64,000 nucleotides of DNA. Origin: a virus. The notes beneath the pieces are model-generated. The model was given only the letters and a program-made list of their open reading frames with translations, searched no databases and was not told where the DNA came from. This document shows, one piece after another, positions 53,002 to 60,499 of this stretch (within the stretch, counting starts at the first letter, position 1; every line of letters starts with the position of its first letter). The DNA is taken from IMG/VR virus record IMGVR_UViG_3300008266_000016, positions 44,790 to 108,789 of that record; one strand, written 5' to 3'. A program made the position numbers and the translations under genes.

Positions 53002-53308
53002 AATCTGTGCGTTTTAAATCCGCCACACAGTTCATACACACAGTCTTTAAATTACGAAGCTCACAGTTATTGAGGTTGCCATCCACATGGTATACCAGCA
53101 ACTGACTGTGATGTCTGGCCTTAAACCCACATCGATCACATGTGGGTTTTTTCTTATATCCGCTTGACTGCCAGCGCGGCACCGGTGCTTTGATTTTGCG
53201 ATTTTTCTTCGTGCAAGTTTCGCAACGACTGCGATAGTATATCTTGCCATCTCTATGGCAGTTTACAGCTCGAGGTCGTTGATTGCAGGCCGGGCACATG
53301 GGTCTCAT
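52964..53308 (-). CDS. HNH-type zinc-ribbon endonuclease
   Basis: A 114-residue protein with four CxxC knuckles: CPACNQ, CETC, CDRCGF and CMNC. YHVDGNLNNCELRNLKTVCM holds the H-x-D-G-N-x-x-N core of HNH nucleases. Free-standing enzymes of this form are frequent in T4-like phages and may be homing or packaging-associated nucleases. It lies alone on the minus strand with its own late octamer. ATG 53308 is used; an in-frame ATG at 53299 is a possible alternative. Confidence 0.82.
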   Translation of the reverse strand: MRPMCPACNQRPRAVNCHRDGKIYYRSRCETCTKKNRKIKAPVPRWQSSGYKKKPTCDRCGFKARHHSQLLVYHVDGNLNNCELRNLKTVCMNCVADLKRTDSTWKPGDLEPDS

Positions 53309-53312
53309 GGTG

Positions 53313-53320
53313 TATTTATG
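53313..53320 (-). promoter_or_regulatory. Minus-strand late promoter CATAAATA
   Basis: CATAAATA on the minus strand, ending 4 bp before the HNH gene ATG at 53308. Confidence 0.5.
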
Positions 53321-53370
53321 CTCAAACCTTACGGTAAGGGCAGTCTACGACACCGTTTTTTGAATCTACC

Positions 53371-53378
53371 CATAAATA
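53371..53378 (+). promoter_or_regulatory. Late promoter CATAAATA before gp18
   Basis: CATAAATA 25 bp before ATG 53404, with AAAGGAA as a good ribosome-binding site between. Confidence 0.65.
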
Positions 53379-53403
53379 TCTACAACTTGAAAAGGAACCC
53401 ACC

Positions 53404-56400
53404 ATGGCTCTAGTATCCCCAGGCGTAGAAGTAACAGTAATTGACGAAAGTCAATATATCCCTTCAGCCGTTAACACCGTACCGTATTTCCTCATTGCCA
53501 CTGCACAAAACAAAGTGTCAGGCGATGGAGTAACTGTTGCTGCTGGCACAACTGCTGCCAACGCCAACAAAACCTATTTAATCACCAGTCAACGAGATTT
53601 GGTGGCCACATTTGGTGTGCCATTCTTTTATTCTACCACAACTGGCACTCCAATCAACGGTTACGAACTCAACGAATATGGTCTACTGGCTGCTTATTCG
53701 GCACTAGGCGTTACAAATCGTGCCTATATCCAACGTTGTGATATTGATCTCACAGAGCTTACTGCTAGTTTGACTCGTCCGGTAGGTGAGCCAGCTGACG
53801 GTACCTATTGGTTAGATACTTCAACATCAGTTTGGGGCATCCAAGAGTGGAATGAAACTACCAATGTTTTCACTGTCAAAACACCAATTCAAATCATTAG
53901 CGAAGATGATGTTGTTGATGCCGCAGGCGGAGACTATGAGCCATTGCCATCAATTGGCAGTGTTGGTGACTATGCTGTAATTGCATTTGCGCAGTTTATA
54001 CCAGGCTACTACAAAAATTCTAGCAATCTTTGGGTGCAAATTGGTACTGATGAGTGGAAAACATCGTGGGCCACAGTGGCAGGCACAGCAAGTCCTGCCA
54101 CATTGACTGTTGGTGCAAGCATGTTTATCAACGATACGTTGATCACAGTGGGTGCTACCAATACTGTTGCTGGACTAGCGGCAGTTATTACTGCTGCTTC
54201 TATAACTGGTGTAACAGCCGCCGCAGTAAGTGGTAAGTTACAAATTTTTGCCACCAGCGACGCTACCAATGACGGATCTACTGGCTCAGGTGGCATTGTG
54301 TCAATTGAAGCTGGACCAACCAGCGGTGCAGCATTACTGACAGCATTAGGCATTGAAGCTAAAGATTATCTTGCACCCACATACTTTGTGGGGTACAGTT
54401 ATCAAGCTCCACGCTGGAGAACCACTGATACAAGTCCTCGTCCAACTGGATCTATATGGAACAACATCAGCTCTGCCAACAATGGCATGAGTTTGAAAGT
54501 GCAAAAATACAGCACCACCTTGGGTGCTTGGGTAAGTCAAGTTAGTGGCGTTTATACTTCAGACCGTGCTGCCAATTATGATCTAGATCCATCTGGTGGT
54601 GGTAAAAATATTCCAGTAGGAACGACCTATGTGCTAACACAAGCTGTAGAATCTGCTTCTGGATTCCCACAATTTAATTTTGAAATCCTTGAAAGAATTG
54701 CACTTGGTGCTACTGTAGTTACTGGTACTACTGTGCCTCCATCGTTTACTGTTGGTGATTCGCTTCTTATAAGAGCGTCTGTTGCTGGATCAGCAACTAC
54801 AGTTAACCAAGGCACTGCAACTGTTGGTGGTACTGGAACAGTGGCTGATTTTATTGCAGCAATAAGTGCTGCCAATGTGCCTTATGTATCAGCCAGTGTG
54901 AACTCAGCTGGTAACATTGTGTTTTCACACAGTCAAGGCGGATCTATTGCATTGCAAGAAGTTTCAGGGACACCAATTCTTGAAGCTGGATTTACAGACG
55001 CAACACCCAAATGCCGCCTTAATAAAACTGATGACACGTTTTTAGATTTGAGCAACTGGGTCACAGCTGACTTGTTCACTTACACAGCCAGCGACACTGC
55101 ACCTGACGTTGATCCAGATGACGGACGTTTGTGGTATTACAGCACTCCAAGTCAAGTTGATATCATGATTCAAAACAACGGCAGCTGGATTGGATATCAA
55201 AACGTAACTAATGATGTTCGTGGTTACGATTTGACAATTACCAATGCAAGTGGACCTATTGTGGCTGCGACTGCACCAACAACACAAAATAATGCTGCTG
55301 AATCTCCTTTGGAGTACGGTGATTTGTGGATTGATTCAAGTGATCTTGAAAACTATCCATTGATTTATCGTTGGGAATCAGTAAACAACGTTGATCAGTG
55401 GGTAGCAATCAATACCACTGATCAAGTTACAGAAAATGGTATACTATTTGCCGACGCTCGTTGGGCCACAAATGGTACCACAGATCCGATCAGTGATCCA
55501 TTCCCAACCATTGAAGCATTGGCAAGTTCTAACTATTTAGACTTGGATGCTCCAGATCCTGCCCTGTATCCACAAGGCATGTTGTTATGGAACACTCGTC
55601 GATCAGGATACAATGTCAAGAGCTATCAAAGCGACTACTTTAATGCCACAGACTTCCCAGATGATACATTGCCAGCTGTGAAGAATACCTGGTTGACAGC
55701 TAGCGGCAACAAAGATACTGGTGCAATGTTTGCTGGACGTCAAGCACAACGCAAGATGGTTGTGGCAGCAATGAAGTCAGGTATTGATACCAGTGCTGCT
55801 GCAAGAGAAGAGCAGAATGGATTCAACTTGATTTCTGCCACAGCATATCCTGAGTTGACACCAAACATGATTGCACTCAGCAACGAGCGCAACAACACAT
55901 TGTTTGTGGTTGGTGATACACCAATGCGTCTTGGACCAGATGGCAACAGCTTGGTTAGCTGGGCTACCAACAACCTTGGACTTGGTTTAGATACTGAAGA
56001 TGGATTGACATCAACCAGCAACTACGCCGCCAACTTCTACCCAAGTTGCCAAACAAGCGATCTCAGCGGAAACACTGTGGTTAGTGCGCCAAGTCACATG
56101 ATGATGCGTACAATTCTACGATCAGACGCTGTGAGCTATCCATGGTTGGCACCAGCAGGCACACGTCGTGGTGTTGTTGACAATGCTGTGGCCATCGGCT
56201 ACATCAATGCCGCAACTGGCGAATTTGAACAACTCAGCGTTGGACAAGCTGTACGTGACATCCTGTATGAGCGTAACATCAACCCAATCACCTTTATTCC
56301 AGGTGTGGGTATTACCAACTTTGGTAACAAGACATCGACCACTGTTACCACAGCATTGGATCGTATCAACGTTGCACGACTGGTTGCATTCTTGCGTGGA

Positions 56401-56679
56401 CGTCTTGAAGAAATTGGTAAACTGTATTTGTTTGAGCCCAATGACGAAATCACACGCAATGAGATCACCAACACTTGCAACAGTTTGATGATTGACTTGA
56501 TTGCTAAACGTGCAATCTATGACTACTTGGTAGTGTGCGACTTGAGTAACAACACTCCAGCTCGTATTGACCGTAATGAGTTGTGGGTTGATATTGCCAT
56601 AGAACCAGTGAAGGCAGTGGAGTTTATCTATATTCCATTGCGTATCAAGAACACTGGTGAAATCGCTGCTGGAGGCTAA
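53404..56679 (+). CDS. gp18: Contractile tail sheath protein (T4 gp18)
   Basis: A 1091-residue sheath protein, much longer than T4 gp18 (659). The start ALVSPGVEVTVIDESQYIPS and the C-terminal core (DILYERNINPITFIPGVGIT; LDRINVARLVAFLRGRLEEI; RAIYDYLVVCDLSNNTPARI; VKAVEFIYIPLRIKNTGEIA) are the conserved sheath domains. The middle contains inserts. About five short W-rich units are of the form DGTYWLDTS...WxxxEWN or DGRLWYYS...WIGYQN. Two modules of ~90 residues each start near TVGASMFINDTLITVGATNT and TVGDSLLIRASVAGSATTVN. These inserts should lie on the outer surface of the tail. Confidence 0.94.
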   Translation: MALVSPGVEVTVIDESQYIPSAVNTVPYFLIATAQNKVSGDGVTVAAGTTAANANKTYLITSQRDLVATFGVPFFYSTTTGTPINGYELNEYGLLAAYSALGVTNRAYIQRCDIDLTELTASLTRPVGEPADGTYWLDTSTSVWGIQEWNETTNVFTVKTPIQIISEDDVVDAAGGDYEPLPSIGSVGDYAVIAFAQFIPGYYKNSSNLWVQIGTDEWKTSWATVAGTASPATLTVGASMFINDTLITVGATNTVAGLAAVITAASITGVTAAAVSGKLQIFATSDATNDGSTGSGGIVSIEAGPTSGAALLTALGIEAKDYLAPTYFVGYSYQAPRWRTTDTSPRPTGSIWNNISSANNGMSLKVQKYSTTLGAWVSQVSGVYTSDRAANYDLDPSGGGKNIPVGTTYVLTQAVESASGFPQFNFEILERIALGATVVTGTTVPPSFTVGDSLLIRASVAGSATTVNQGTATVGGTGTVADFIAAISAANVPYVSASVNSAGNIVFSHSQGGSIALQEVSGTPILEAGFTDATPKCRLNKTDDTFLDLSNWVTADLFTYTASDTAPDVDPDDGRLWYYSTPSQVDIMIQNNGSWIGYQNVTNDVRGYDLTITNASGPIVAATAPTTQNNAAESPLEYGDLWIDSSDLENYPLIYRWESVNNVDQWVAINTTDQVTENGILFADARWATNGTTDPISDPFPTIEALASSNYLDLDAPDPALYPQGMLLWNTRRSGYNVKSYQSDYFNATDFPDDTLPAVKNTWLTASGNKDTGAMFAGRQAQRKMVVAAMKSGIDTSAAAREEQNGFNLISATAYPELTPNMIALSNERNNTLFVVGDTPMRLGPDGNSLVSWATNNLGLGLDTEDGLTSTSNYAANFYPSCQTSDLSGNTVVSAPSHMMMRTILRSDAVSYPWLAPAGTRRGVVDNAVAIGYINAATGEFEQLSVGQAVRDILYERNINPITFIPGVGITNFGNKTSTTVTTALDRINVARLVAFLRGRLEEIGKLYLFEPNDEITRNEITNTCNSLMIDLIAKRAIYDYLVVCDLSNNTPARIDRNELWVDIAIEPVKAVEFIYIPLRIKNTGEIAAGG

Positions 56680-56687
56680 ACCAAATT

Positions 56688-56710
56688 GGGGGCGGTTTTA
56701 ATCCGCCTCC
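56688..56710 (+). terminator. Hairpin after gp18
   Basis: GGGGGCGG (56688-56695) pairs with CCGCCTCC (56703-56710) over a TTTTAAT loop, with one G-U pair. There is no T-run, so it may protect or attenuate rather than end the message. Confidence 0.55.
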
Positions 56711-56716
56711 ATTCCA

Positions 56717-56724
56717 GGTAAATA
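56717..56724 (+). promoter_or_regulatory. Late-promoter-like GGTAAATA before gp19
   Basis: GGTAAATA 22 bp before ATG 56747, with TAGGAGA as a strong ribosome-binding site between. Confidence 0.55.
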
Positions 56725-56746
56725 ACAATATAGGAGATTACTACAA

Positions 56747-57379
56747 ATGGCAGTTTCATCACTACAGAGAATGACAGTACCACTGGCAAGCGACCAAAGC
56801 TCGAATGCTCAGGGTCTGTTGATGCCCAAACTCAAATATCGCTTTCGAGTGTTTTTTGAGAACTTTGGTGTTTCAAAACCAACTACAGAACTTACAAAGC
56901 AAGTTGTCAGCGCCACACGCCCAAATTTGACTTTTGAAGAAATTACAATTCCAATTTATAATTCAACATTGAAATTGGCCGGCAAGCACACCTGGGCCGA
57001 CATCACAGTGTCGCTGCGTGATGATGCATCAGGACAAATTTCACGCTTGATTGGCGAGCAACTTCAAAAGCAAATGGACTTTTTGGAAATGGCTTCTGCT
57101 GCATCTGGTATCGACTACAAGTTCTTGACCAAGATTCAAGTGCTTGACGGCGGCAATGGCGCAACAGAAATCAACGTTCTTGAAACTTGGGAGTTGTATG
57201 GTTGCTACCTCAAAGGTGCCAACTATGGTGACTTGAACTATGGTACCAACGAAGCAGCCACAATTGAAATGAGCATTGCTTACGATAACGCCAACCAGAC
57301 ACCTGAAGGCTCAGGAGTTGGCAGTGCAATTGGCCGCACAATTAACGATGTTGTAACAGGCGCTGGTCAAGGCGCATAA
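56747..57379 (+). CDS. gp19: Tail tube protein (T4 gp19)
   Basis: A 210-residue inner tail tube protein. LLMPKLKYRFRVFFENFGVS, then TKQVVSATRPNLTFEEITIP, YNSTLKLAGKHTWADITVSL and INVLETWELYGCYLKGANYG are the gp19 family strands in order. Length is close to T4 gp19 (163), with a Gly-rich tail. It lies directly after the sheath gene as in T4, 9 bp before a second tube-like gene. Confidence 0.94.
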   Translation: MAVSSLQRMTVPLASDQSSNAQGLLMPKLKYRFRVFFENFGVSKPTTELTKQVVSATRPNLTFEEITIPIYNSTLKLAGKHTWADITVSLRDDASGQISRLIGEQLQKQMDFLEMASAASGIDYKFLTKIQVLDGGNGATEINVLETWELYGCYLKGANYGDLNYGTNEAATIEMSIAYDNANQTPEGSGVGSAIGRTINDVVTGAGQGA

Positions 57380-57388
57380 GGATAACTT

Positions 57389-58573
57389 ATGGCCAACGGT
57401 GGCGGCCCTTTTGGCATTGGTAATGAAATCCTTCAGGGATTCATTGGCAACAATACCTTGCGTGACTACACTCACGCAAGTAAAACTTTCACCACGAACA
57501 GTTACGAACTTAAACCTCGGTTTAAGTTCTTGTTCCACGTTAGTTTTACCATAAACACAGATGCCATTCCTTATTTGAGATCAGCAGGCGTATTTGGAAA
57601 TCAAGAACGCAATGACCTCAGTCTCTTGGTCAAAACAGCTGAACTGCCAAAATACAAAATGGCCACTGAGACGCTGAATCAATACAATCGCAAAAGAATA
57701 ATTCAAACCAAAATTGATTACCAGCCAGTGACTCTCACCTTTCATGACGATGGTGGAGACAATGCTCGCAAGTTGTGGTACTATTACTATTCCTACTACT
57801 ACAAAGATCCGACCCAACAGTATTTGGCAGCATCTGCTACCAACGGCACTAATGGTACAGTAAACAATCAAACCACTGGATCGAGTCTCAACACCAGAGA
57901 CATCTATTCTGATACCATTCAAAATCGCAACGGCTGGGGATATTCAGGTGAAAGCTGGCTGGATGGCACTGGTTCAGGCACCGGCGGTGGCAAGCCTCCT
58001 TTCTTTAGAGACATCCGAATCTACGGCCTGGATCAGCGCAAGTTTGCTGAGTATGTGCTAATCAATCCTGTAATATCAAACTGGAACCACGATACCTATA
58101 ACTACACTGAAGGTGGTGGCATCATGGAAAATACCATGACTATAGATTATGAAACTGTAAAATACTATGATGGCGCAGTTGGCAGCAGTAGACCTGATGT
58201 TAACGTGCAAGGATTTGCTGATCGCAGTCACTATGACACCACAGTCAGTCCAATTGCTCGTCCGGGTGGCAATCGTACAATTTTTGGTCAAGGCGGCTTG
58301 CTAGATGCAGGTGCAGGCATCATTGGTGATTTGCAAAGCGGCACAGTGGGTGGACTAATTGGAGCAGCACAAAAAGCCATGCGCACATATCAAACTTTTG
58401 GCGGCAACAAGGGCCCAGGCCTGGCAGCAGTGGTAAAAAGCGAAGCCACTGCACTTGGAACTCAAGTGTTGTTGGGCGGAGTAGCATCTGCCACACGATC
58501 AGTGATGAACCGTCCTACTGGTGTGTTTATTCCAACTCCAAAGACATCACCATCAACTCCTAATGGAACATAA
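57389..58573 (+). CDS. Second tube-like protein (gp19/gp54 superfamily)
   Basis: A 394-residue protein. ELKPRFKFLFHVSFTINTDA, then LSLLVKTAELPKYKMATETL, NQYNRKRIIQTKIDYQPVTL and a late VSNWNHDTYNY-type strand (NPVISNWNHDTYNYTEGGGI) give the tail-tube fold pattern. A YYYYSYYYKD insert and a C-terminal Gly/Ala/Thr extension of about 130 residues follow. A tube-like protein of this kind usually sits at an end of the tube, so a tube initiator like T4 gp54 or a tube terminator is likely; which one cannot be told. Confidence 0.75.
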   Translation: MANGGGPFGIGNEILQGFIGNNTLRDYTHASKTFTTNSYELKPRFKFLFHVSFTINTDAIPYLRSAGVFGNQERNDLSLLVKTAELPKYKMATETLNQYNRKRIIQTKIDYQPVTLTFHDDGGDNARKLWYYYYSYYYKDPTQQYLAASATNGTNGTVNNQTTGSSLNTRDIYSDTIQNRNGWGYSGESWLDGTGSGTGGGKPPFFRDIRIYGLDQRKFAEYVLINPVISNWNHDTYNYTEGGGIMENTMTIDYETVKYYDGAVGSSRPDVNVQGFADRSHYDTTVSPIARPGGNRTIFGQGGLLDAGAGIIGDLQSGTVGGLIGAAQKAMRTYQTFGGNKGPGLAAVVKSEATALGTQVLLGGVASATRSVMNRPTGVFIPTPKTSPSTPNGT

Positions 58574-58576
58574 CAC

Positions 58577-58936
58577 ATGAGCACTGTAAACGCCGTTAAC
58601 CCTAACATTGATGCAACTGTAAGAGTTTTTGATAACTTTTACAAATTTGAAGTCAACGTGCCGGCTGCTGAATATGATGTGGTCTACAGCTATTTCTTAA
58701 AAGAAATGGGCAACAAAAATTCAGCTGGAAACTTTACATCAAGTTTGTTTCAAGTTGCTTCAAGTACTAACATTCCAGCCTTGACATTGCTCAAAGAATT
58801 TCAGGGCACCAATGGAGTAAATCTAAATGCCAGCTTGGCCTACTACCTCAATCAAATACGCAGCCGTGCCACACTGCTGGGTGTGGGTGTGGCAGTGGTA
58901 CCAAACGCATACGTGGCTAGAAACGTATTGCAATGA
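58577..58936 (+). CDS. Hypothetical virion-associated protein
   Basis: A 119-residue protein (NIDATVRVFDNFYKFEVNVP; AEYDVVYSYFLKEMGNKNSA; LLKEFQGTNGVNLNASLAYY). The helical core with NQIRSRATLLGVG near the end recalls small tail proteins that follow tube genes in environmental T4-like phages. There is no enzymatic motif. It starts 3 bp after the tube-like gene and overlaps gp4 by 4 bp; a tail or head completion factor or a tail assembly chaperone are possibilities. Confidence 0.68.
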   Translation: MSTVNAVNPNIDATVRVFDNFYKFEVNVPAAEYDVVYSYFLKEMGNKNSAGNFTSSLFQVASSTNIPALTLLKEFQGTNGVNLNASLAYYLNQIRSRATLLGVGVAVVPNAYVARNVLQ

Positions 58937-59364
58937 GTCGCTGGGCCCAAGGTCAATACGTAGTTCAAAACCCTGCCAAATACGTGGGCAAGGGCACACC
59001 TAGATTTCGTTCTGGGTGGGAACACAGCTTTATGAGATTTTGTGACAGCAACGATCACATACTGCAATGGGCCAGTGAAAGCATAGCCATACCATACCGC
59101 CATCCGCTCACAGGTAAAATGACCCAATACATACCTGATTTTCTGATTACCTATCGCAATAGAGACAACACTGTGCGAGCAGAGTTGATTGAAATCAAGC
59201 CCAAAAAGCAAAGTGTAGTGGAATCAAAAATGAGCAGTAGAGACCGAGCAGTGGTAGCAATCAACTATGCCAAATGGGACGCTGCAACCAAATGGGCTAG
59301 ACGCAATGGTATGACGTTTCGAGTCATCACCGAAAATGACATGTTTCATAACGGTCGTCCGTAA
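58933..59364 (+). CDS. gp4: Head completion protein (T4 gp4/gp50)
   Basis: A 143-residue head completion protein with the TnsA/endonuclease-like layout: KYVGKGTPRFRSGWEHSFMR, then WASESIAIPYRHPLTGKMTQ, YIPDFLITYRNRDN, AELIEIKPKKQS and NYAKWDAATKWARRNGMTFR. The PDF and EIKPK segments are the conserved nuclease-like residues of this family. T4 gp4 closes the packaged head before tail joining. It overlaps the preceding gene by 4 bp and precedes the small terminase. Confidence 0.88.
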   Translation: MSRWAQGQYVVQNPAKYVGKGTPRFRSGWEHSFMRFCDSNDHILQWASESIAIPYRHPLTGKMTQYIPDFLITYRNRDNTVRAELIEIKPKKQSVVESKMSSRDRAVVAINYAKWDAATKWARRNGMTFRVITENDMFHNGRP

Positions 59365-59367
59365 GTC

Positions 59368-59375
59368 CATAAATA
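59368..59375 (+). promoter_or_regulatory. Late promoter CATAAATA before the small terminase
   Basis: CATAAATA ends only 4 bp before ATG 59380, so a transcript from it could be leaderless. Confidence 0.5.
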
Positions 59376-59379
59376 TGGC

Positions 59380-59865
59380 ATGACACGAAAACTAGAAGAA
59401 CTCTTCGATTTACCCCCTTCTGACAAAGAAATAGACTTGGCTGTTCCTGCCTTAGAGGAAAATCGCAACACCATCGTTGCATTAGATCAAGCCATTGACA
59501 AAATAGATGCGGCCTTGCCGGCTGTGCGAGGCTTGGAATCTACTGATAAAGAAATGGACGAGCTTAGTGACCTCGCCACTTCCAGTTACCGAGACCTAAT
59601 GGATCTTGGCATGCAGGTAGACAGTCGATTTGCCAGCGAAATATTTTCAGTAGCATCAAACATGCTGGGACATGCAATCACAGCCAAAACTGCCAAGCTG
59701 GACAAAAAACTCAAGATGATCGATTTGCAAATGAAAAAAGCACGATTAGATCAGCAACAACCTGAAGAAAAACAGCCACAGCAAGGCCAAGGCCATGTGC
59801 TCAGTCGCAATGAGTTGTTGGACAGAATTATTGGTGCCAAGAACCAAAAAGCACAAAATGAATAA
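59380..59865 (+). CDS. gp16: Small terminase subunit (T4 gp16)
   Basis: DNA-recognition subunit of the packaging motor, 161 residues. TRKLEELFDLPPSD is a familiar opening. YRDLMDLGMQVDSRFASEIF and SNMLGHAITAKTAKLDKKLK, then KMIDLQMKKARLDQQ, form the conserved helical oligomerisation core. The C-terminus is Gln-rich and ends in a RNELLDRIIG helix. Length matches T4 gp16 (164). The large subunit is expected downstream of the window. Confidence 0.9.
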   Translation: MTRKLEELFDLPPSDKEIDLAVPALEENRNTIVALDQAIDKIDAALPAVRGLESTDKEMDELSDLATSSYRDLMDLGMQVDSRFASEIFSVASNMLGHAITAKTAKLDKKLKMIDLQMKKARLDQQQPEEKQPQQGQGHVLSRNELLDRIIGAKNQKAQNE

Positions 59866-59868
59866 ATA
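59861..59868 (+). promoter_or_regulatory. Late promoter AATAAATA
   Basis: AATAAATA overlaps the gp16 stop, 17 bp before ATG 59886, with CAGGA as ribosome-binding site. Confidence 0.5.
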
Positions 59869-59885
59869 TATCACAGGAACCTGAC

Positions 59886-60494
59886 ATGAAACCATTTGCC
59901 AAATATCTAGCAGAAAGCGAACGCACATACGACTATCGTATCAAAATGTGCGGCCGCATTCCAGACGATCTTGTGCGTCAACTCAAAACCAAGCTGGATC
60001 AATTTGATCCAACTAAGTTGGGCGATGCCAAGACCACTCCTATTCAAAAGATCCTCACAGACTTTCCAAACAATCAGAATGATGCTGTGACAATGTTTGA
60101 TGTGAGTTTCAAGTATCCTGCTATTGAGCCGCAGATCAAACAACTGTTTCAAATGCTCGGTGGCAATCCCAATCTTATTGTGATGCAGACTCAAGCTCAC
60201 GTTGATGGCCTGGTTGATGAAGCAGACAAGATTGAAGCTGAAAACAAAAACTTGTTGGCTGACACAGACTATCCAACACCTGATGCTGCTCAGCGAGCAC
60301 TTAGCAAAGACTACTCAACTGGTCCATACGATCATGCTGTGTTGAAAAATGCTTACCGCAGTGATTTTACTATTGCTGGAGAAAAGACTCCACCTGCTAA
60401 AACCACTAACCAACTTCCCCAGGGCAACAAGAGCCCTATGACCAATATCAAACGTCAACCCAAGCCTGCAACCGGCGCCAACCCAAGAGGATAA
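59886..60494 (+). CDS. Putative internal head protein with capsid-targeting-like N-terminus
   Basis: A 202-residue protein. The start MKPFAKYLAESERTYDYRIK parallels the T4 capsid-targeting peptide (MKTYQEFIAE) and contains LAE, a possible gp21 cut after residue 10. The body is helical (DLVRQLKTKLDQFDPTKLGD; HVDGLVDEADKIEAENKNLL), ending in a basic, Pro/Asn-rich tail (GNKSPMTNIKRQPKPATGAN). Similar proteins with a YLAE-type start and TYDYRIK occur in marine T4-like phages, as I recall. It may be packaged with the DNA. Function otherwise unknown. Confidence 0.7.
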   Translation: MKPFAKYLAESERTYDYRIKMCGRIPDDLVRQLKTKLDQFDPTKLGDAKTTPIQKILTDFPNNQNDAVTMFDVSFKYPAIEPQIKQLFQMLGGNPNLIVMQTQAHVDGLVDEADKIEAENKNLLADTDYPTPDAAQRALSKDYSTGPYDHAVLKNAYRSDFTIAGEKTPPAKTTNQLPQGNKSPMTNIKRQPKPATGANPRG

Positions 60495-60499
60495 TCAAA

